In this document: piece by piece, positions 60,073-64,000 of the stretch
How positions within the stretch are numbered: position 1 is the first letter of the stretch
Layout: every line of letters starts with the position of its first letter
NCBI GenBank assembly: GCA_024509875.1
Contig: JAMPIV010008521.1
Location: 186,001-250,000, forward strand
DNA: 64,000 bases
Direction of reading: 5' to 3'
Origin: Oreohelix idahoensis
Taxonomy: Eukaryota; Mollusca; Gastropoda; Stylommatophora; Oreohelicidae
Notes under the pieces: model-generated
The model's input: the letters and a program-made list of their open reading frames with translations, nothing else
The model's database searches: none
Told to the model about the DNA's origin: nothing
Position numbers and translations under genes: made by a program

Positions 60073-61212
60073 TGTTGCGGTCAGTTTGCTGAATCTATAG
60101 TATGTTAAAATGTACCTGGTTAATTTTGGAGACTTTAATTTAATAGTTTCTTGATCAAAGGGGAGGTACTCATGTTTTACTGGGATTGTAGTTAACAGTG
60201 GTGGTTGTCCCACTTGTCTGTTAACCCAGCGTCTAATTTTAGAACCGATGTCAGCTTTTCCTGACATGTTCACCCATCTGAGTTTAGCTCAAGGGTCTAG
60301 GGTCACGACGCATGGGCGAAGATTCTGGCGCGATTTAATACATCCTTTGTTAAGGAGTCGAGCTGTAGTTTTGAAGGGATCAAGACAGTTTTGGGGAAAG
60401 CCCCCTGTGTGTTCAACCAAGATGGTTAAAGATTGTTCCCCAATGTTATATTCTGATGCGCTTAGGAGGCGAGTGAGTTTTGTGATGTTTATTCTGAAGG
60501 GACATTAAGGTAGTTTACCCTTAAAACAGTTTCTTTATTGCCAGAATGATACATGACTTTTTGTTGCCAGCTAGCGACTTTTCCCTGGGCGGGAAAGAGT
60601 CCATCTATGAATACTAGTAATGGAGCTCACGAAGTATTCTAATAGTATGCACTGGTCTGGTGTATGCCCAAAGAACTTTACAGGTGCTGTATCCCGCTAT
60701 CTGCTGTGATGCCATTTAATAAGGTTTGACTCACCCTGTTTGTTATAGGAATATCATGGAGGCCATCATATCTATAAGCCCGCCATATTGCGCAAAGAAT
60801 GAACCAGAGTTGGGGCACTGTACGAAGGATGGCCACCGACCGAGCAAAGTGGAATCAATTTGTTGTTGCCCTACTGACTGCTTTGACGGTCGGTGGCTAA
60901 GGATCAAAGAAGAAGAATGTCCTGAATTGTCAATAACTATTTTATGTTGATGTCGGCGTAACTGTCGTTGTGATATATTAAAGTCAATCAAACGTCAGAG
61001 GTGTTCCAAGAACTATGTGAATTACTGCATGTAATTACTACAACAAGTGTGATATCATGTAGATGCATTGTCTTCCACGAACTTTCATACACGCATTTGC
61101 ATTCATTGAGGTCTACTCACACTCTATATTAATACAACATCTCAACACTTTCAAGTCATCCAAACGAATGCCAGCATTGTTGCGGCCAACCAGGGCCTGT
61201 ATATAATTATGC
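60073..61212 (+). repeat. Element D 3' LTR (truncated)
   Basis: Matches the 5' LTR from TGTTGCGG to CTGTATATAATTATG and then stops at the Penelope-like element. Carries a 124-base foreign block at 60794-60917. Confidence 0.9.
60794..60917 (+). mobile_element. RTE-like LINE 3' end inserted in element D 3' LTR
   Basis: Replaces 166 bases of LTR. The plus strand codes S-W-G-T-V-R-R-M-A-T-D-R-A-K-W, typical of the extreme C-terminus of RTE-like LINE polyproteins, and ends in AAAGAAGAAGAA before LTR sequence resumes. It is a severely 5'-truncated insertion. Confidence 0.6.
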
Positions 61213-61734
61213 GAAAAATCGAGGAAGTTGAGGGGAACTGCGGTAAGACGTGGAGTACAATGGGTGGGTTTGAAAAAAAATTGAAAAAAGGTGATTCGTC
61301 TTACGAGGACAAAAGACAAAGAAAGTAGTCTACGTTACGGCCACAAGGCCTTCGTCAGGAAAAGAAAGAAAGTGAAGGCTAGATAGGAGACATAAGAACT
61401 TAAAGAAATATAAAAATAAAACCTAGGTACTTCCCTGAAGGTGAAGCATGGCTGAAAAGGAAGTGACTTCTGACCCCGGATGTACACAATACATACTAAG
61501 AAACTAAAAACTAAAAAAACGAAACTGAACAAAAAAACTACCCAAATGTAATAAAAGTGGGGACTGGAAATAGAAGAGGACAGAATAAGTAGGAGATAAA
61601 TGAATATGAAATAAAAAATCAAGACGAATTAGAAAACGTGTACATCCATACATATTATGAAGGATGGCATAAAAATAGAAGAATAGGATAAGAGTGGAAA
61701 GAGTCCAAATAGAGCAAGAGAGGAAAGGGTGACC
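61213..61734 (-). other. Penelope-like element 3' untranslated region
   Basis: A-rich on the plus strand. Holds the hammerhead-like motif and no supported gene; the 95-codon minus-strand frame is Phe/Leu-rich by composition. Confidence 0.6.
61325..61358 (-). ncRNA. Hammerhead-ribozyme-like motif of the Penelope-like element
   Basis: Minus strand CTGACGA-A-GGCC-TTGT-GGCC-GTAAC: the CUGANGA box, a 4-bp stem II with TTGT loop, then GTAAC where an active hammerhead needs GAAA. GTAG/CTAC follows as a possible short stem III. Hammerhead motifs are known in Penelope-like elements. The GAAA to GTAA change should impair cleavage. Confidence 0.55.
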
Positions 61735-63300
61735 TCAGACAAAGGTGTGGAAAGTGTTGAGACCGGCTGGTTTTAGACACCCCATGCGGTGGATAAGACG
61801 GTTCTCAAGCTGTTCTCGGCTGGCAGTGTCAGAGGAGCAGGATCGGATCGCAGTGACCTGGATGTCGATGGGACCCTGGTGGTCAGGACTATTGAAGTGT
61901 GTGGCAACTAGTGTGGACTTTTGCTGAGAGATGTCATTTAAGTGCTGGCTGAATCTGTCCCCAAGTCGTTTGCCTGTTTGGCCAATATAGGTTTTGCAGC
62001 AACATTTACATATGATCGTATAAATGACATTACGCGATTCACACGTGAAGCTACTAGTGATGGTGTACGTAGCCTTAGGAAAGGACACCTTCTGGGTTGA
62101 GATGACATACTTGCACGTGTTGCATCTTGTCCGACCACAGGGTAGTGTGCCAAAGTGAGTGGCATTCTCCTTTGGGAGACGGCTGTGAACAAGAAGATCC
62201 TTCAAGTTCTTGTCGCGTCTATATGCCACCAAAGGTGCTTCACCGAATACTTCTTGGGTCGCAGGCTCTGCTTGGAGGATAGGGAGGTGGCGGAAAAGGA
62301 TCTGTTTGACAGCAGTGCTGTGAGGGTGATGGGTCAAGATTAATTTGACTCTATCTGAAGTGGATTTATAGTGAGGTATGAGGGCCTCCTGACGAGAGAT
62401 GGGGAGCACACGTTGGAGAGCAGAGGTGAGAACATGTTCCGAATAAAGTCTGCTACGGAAGAAATCCAACATCTCATTTGCTCGGAAGTGGAAGTCATCG
62501 TTGTCTTGGCACAAACGGCGGAGGCGGAGAAGTTGTGAAAAAGGAAGGGAGTCACGACAGGCCCGAGGATGAGAAGAGGTATACAGGAGGTAGCTGTGGG
62601 CATCTGTCGGCTTGTAGTATACTGAGGTATTAAGGCCGGAGGGCGTGATAGAAATAGTAATGTCAAGGAAGTTGACAGATACTGTGGAGACGAGGGAGGT
62701 GAACTTGATGGTGGGGTGAAAGTGGTTGACAAAGTCGATGAAGCGATATAAATCAGTCTCAGACATATCTGTGAGACCTATGCCATCATCGATATATCTG
62801 CGGTAAAACCCGGGGAAAGGACCGGAGTATTGTTGCCATATCTGATGCTCCATGTGGCCCATGAACAGGCAGGCATAGCTAGGACCCATCTTCGTTCCCA
62901 TGGCAACACTACTAATTTGGTCAAAAAACTGACCATTGAATTCAAAGGAATTCAGTTGAAGGACCAGTTCAGCAAGACGGAGAAGAGTGACAGTGGATAT
63001 AGAAGGGCAAGTGCGTTGGTCAAGAAAAAACCGAAGAGCTCGGATACCATCAGAGTGGGGAATAGAGGTGTACAGAGAACAAACGTCTAACAAGAAAAGA
63101 CGGTAGGAGCGGTCTGCTGAGAGTCGGATAGAGGAGAAAGTTGTAAGAGCATGATTGGTGTCTTTGACAAAGGAGGGAAGATTCTCAACGATAGGCTGGA
63201 AAATGCTATCGAGGAAGTCAGAAATGTGTTCAGTAGGACAGGAACAGGCTGAGACAATAGGTCTGCCAGGGTTGTCGATCTTATGAATTTTGGCGAGCAC
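61735..63300 (-). pseudogene. Penelope-like reverse transcriptase and GIY-YIG endonuclease
   Basis: 521 open codons from L-A-K-I-H-K-I-D-N-P-G-R-P-I-V-S, through L-D-V-C-S-L-Y-T-S-I-P, A-M-G-T-K-M-G-P-S-Y-A and catalytic R-R-Y-I-D-D-G-I, to F-L-D-I-T-I. A C-x-x-x-x-C-x-x-C-K zinc-like segment (L-P-C-G-R-T-R-C-N-T-C-K) precedes the endonuclease: V-I-Y-T-I-I-C-K, then Y-I-G-Q-T-G-K-R-L-G-D-R-F. The first methionine is internal to the protein. The upstream part lies in another frame past about 63300. The RT copies element RNA at a nicked target cut by the endonuclease. Confidence 0.92.
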
Positions 63301-64000
63301 GTAGAATACAGAAGACGAGAAGCTTCGGGAGGAAGAGCATTACTAGTGATGAGCTGTTTAATAGTGTTGTGTACAATGCGATTGTTAGAGACAGTCGCAT
63401 CGCTGGTCCTGGGCCTGTAAAAAGAGCCATTGGTCAACTGGTTATTACCTTCACTTAGGTGTAAGTCCTTCTGCCAGACGACAATGGCTCCTCCCTTGTC
63501 AGCCGGTTTGATGACAATGTCGTCTCTGCGGCGAAGAAGGGAGAGAGCGCAGGACTCTGCCGAAGTGAGATTGGAATAATGCAATCTTCGAGGGCGGAGC
63601 TGCTGAATGTCATGGATGGTGTTCTTGATATACAGGTCCAGGGCATGAGAAGCCCCAGGTTTAGGTGTAAGGGGGGGGGGGGGTTAGTAGAGTCAGAAAA
63701 GCGTGCGAAGATGTCGGATTCAGCCTGAGACTGCGGAGTGCTGTCTTCCTTTCTAAAATGGAACTTCAGCCTCATGCGACGGTGAAACCGATGAACATCC
63801 TGGAGGAGATTGTATTGGTCTAGGGTCGGACGAAGAGGAACAAATTTTAGGCCCTTACTAAGAACAGAGCGCTCTCCCTCAGAGAGGGGTAGATCTGGGG
63901 GGATGCAGACTACCTGAGTGCATGATGGAGTGGAGGATGGAGGGGTAGCTTTGGGGGTAGGGATGAGACGGGATAGTTTATGGTGTTTGGACGTGGAAAG
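63301..64000 (-). pseudogene. Penelope-like element, N-terminal coding part (frameshifted)
   Basis: Shows L-S-K-G-L-K-F-V-P near 63850, R-R-M-R-L-K-F-H-F near 63775 and I-V-I-K-P-A-D-K-G-G-A-I-V-V-W near 63500, all typical of the region before the Penelope RT core. They sit in different frames: a G-run near 63671-63683 and a one-base shift near 63300 separate them. Confidence 0.85.

Larger units (their letters stand above)
51766..61212 (+). mobile_element. Element D: Gmr1-like LTR retrotransposon with truncated 3' LTR
   Basis: 5' LTR 51766 to about 53020, leader, gag, protease, integrase, RT and RNase H, polypurine tract, 3' LTR 60073-61212. The 3' LTR lacks its last 75 or so bases, where a Penelope-like element begins. 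The LTRs differ at many sites and by one replaced block, so D is clearly older than B and C. It shares the LTR start TGTTGC and the leader modules with C. Confidence 0.92.
61213..64000 (-). mobile_element. Penelope-like element, 3' end complete, 5' side beyond window
   Basis: Minus-strand coding with a Penelope-type RT and a C-terminal GIY-YIG endonuclease, then about 520 bases of 3' sequence including a hammerhead-ribozyme-like motif. It abuts the broken D LTR. Upstream coding continues to the window end, broken by frameshifts and by a G12 run near 63671. Confidence 0.9.

Overview
The window looks like one long stretch of transposable-element sequence from an animal nuclear genome. The families present are Ty3/gypsy-type LTR retrotransposons, CR1/Jockey-like and RTE-like LINEs, a tRNA-derived SINE, a CACTG-ended DNA transposon, a hAT-like fragment and a Penelope-like element. 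The DNA is AT-rich with CT, CA and TA microsatellites. I see no ordinary host gene, rRNA, tRNA, CRISPR array or bacterial feature. The repertoire suits an invertebrate (a mollusc or another lophotrochozoan would fit), but the sequence alone does not decide this.

Layout. (1) 1-22.65 kb is a three-layer nest. Element A (minus strand) carries element B (plus strand, 3309-21704, 1090-bp LTRs, CTCTC duplication) inside a CT microsatellite in its gag. B carries element C (minus strand, 6315-15485, 1144-bp LTRs, GTCTC duplication) inside its own gag. (2) 22.65-25.8 kb is the presumed 5' LTR side of A, holding an RTE-like LINE fragment. (3) 25.9-42.9 kb is a minus-strand CR1/Jockey-like LINE. Its ORF1 is split by element E (29078-40648, 2.7-kb LTRs, GACGG duplication) and by a SINE. 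The 5' LTR of E holds a 2.17-kb CACTG/TTA DNA transposon. (4) 43.0-43.7 kb is a hAT-like transposase fragment, followed by element F (minus strand, about 43.7-49.88 kb, 5'-truncated). (5) 51.0-51.77 kb is the 3' end of an RTE-like LINE, interrupted by element D (plus strand, 51766-61212). (6) D's 3' LTR is cut off by a Penelope-like element (minus strand, 61213 to the window end).

Workings. Wherever pol can be followed in these LTR elements, integrase precedes reverse transcriptase (Gag, protease, integrase, RT, RNase H). This is the Gmr1-type order, not the usual Ty3/gypsy order. Two families share it: A/E, and B/C/D/F. The B/C/D/F family also shows RNA-level architecture that I do not recognise from the literature: an A-run/T-run hairpin next to the polypurine tract, tandem TACATTT..TGG..CCAG modules at the LTR/primer-binding-site border, and tandem ACAAGT..ACTTGT hairpins just before gag. 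These are the observations most worth following up.

Most coding regions are broken. In B, C and F the breaks are mainly single-base shifts in homopolymers, although the LTR pairs of B and C are almost or fully identical. Uncorrected long-read homopolymer errors are therefore a live alternative to real decay.
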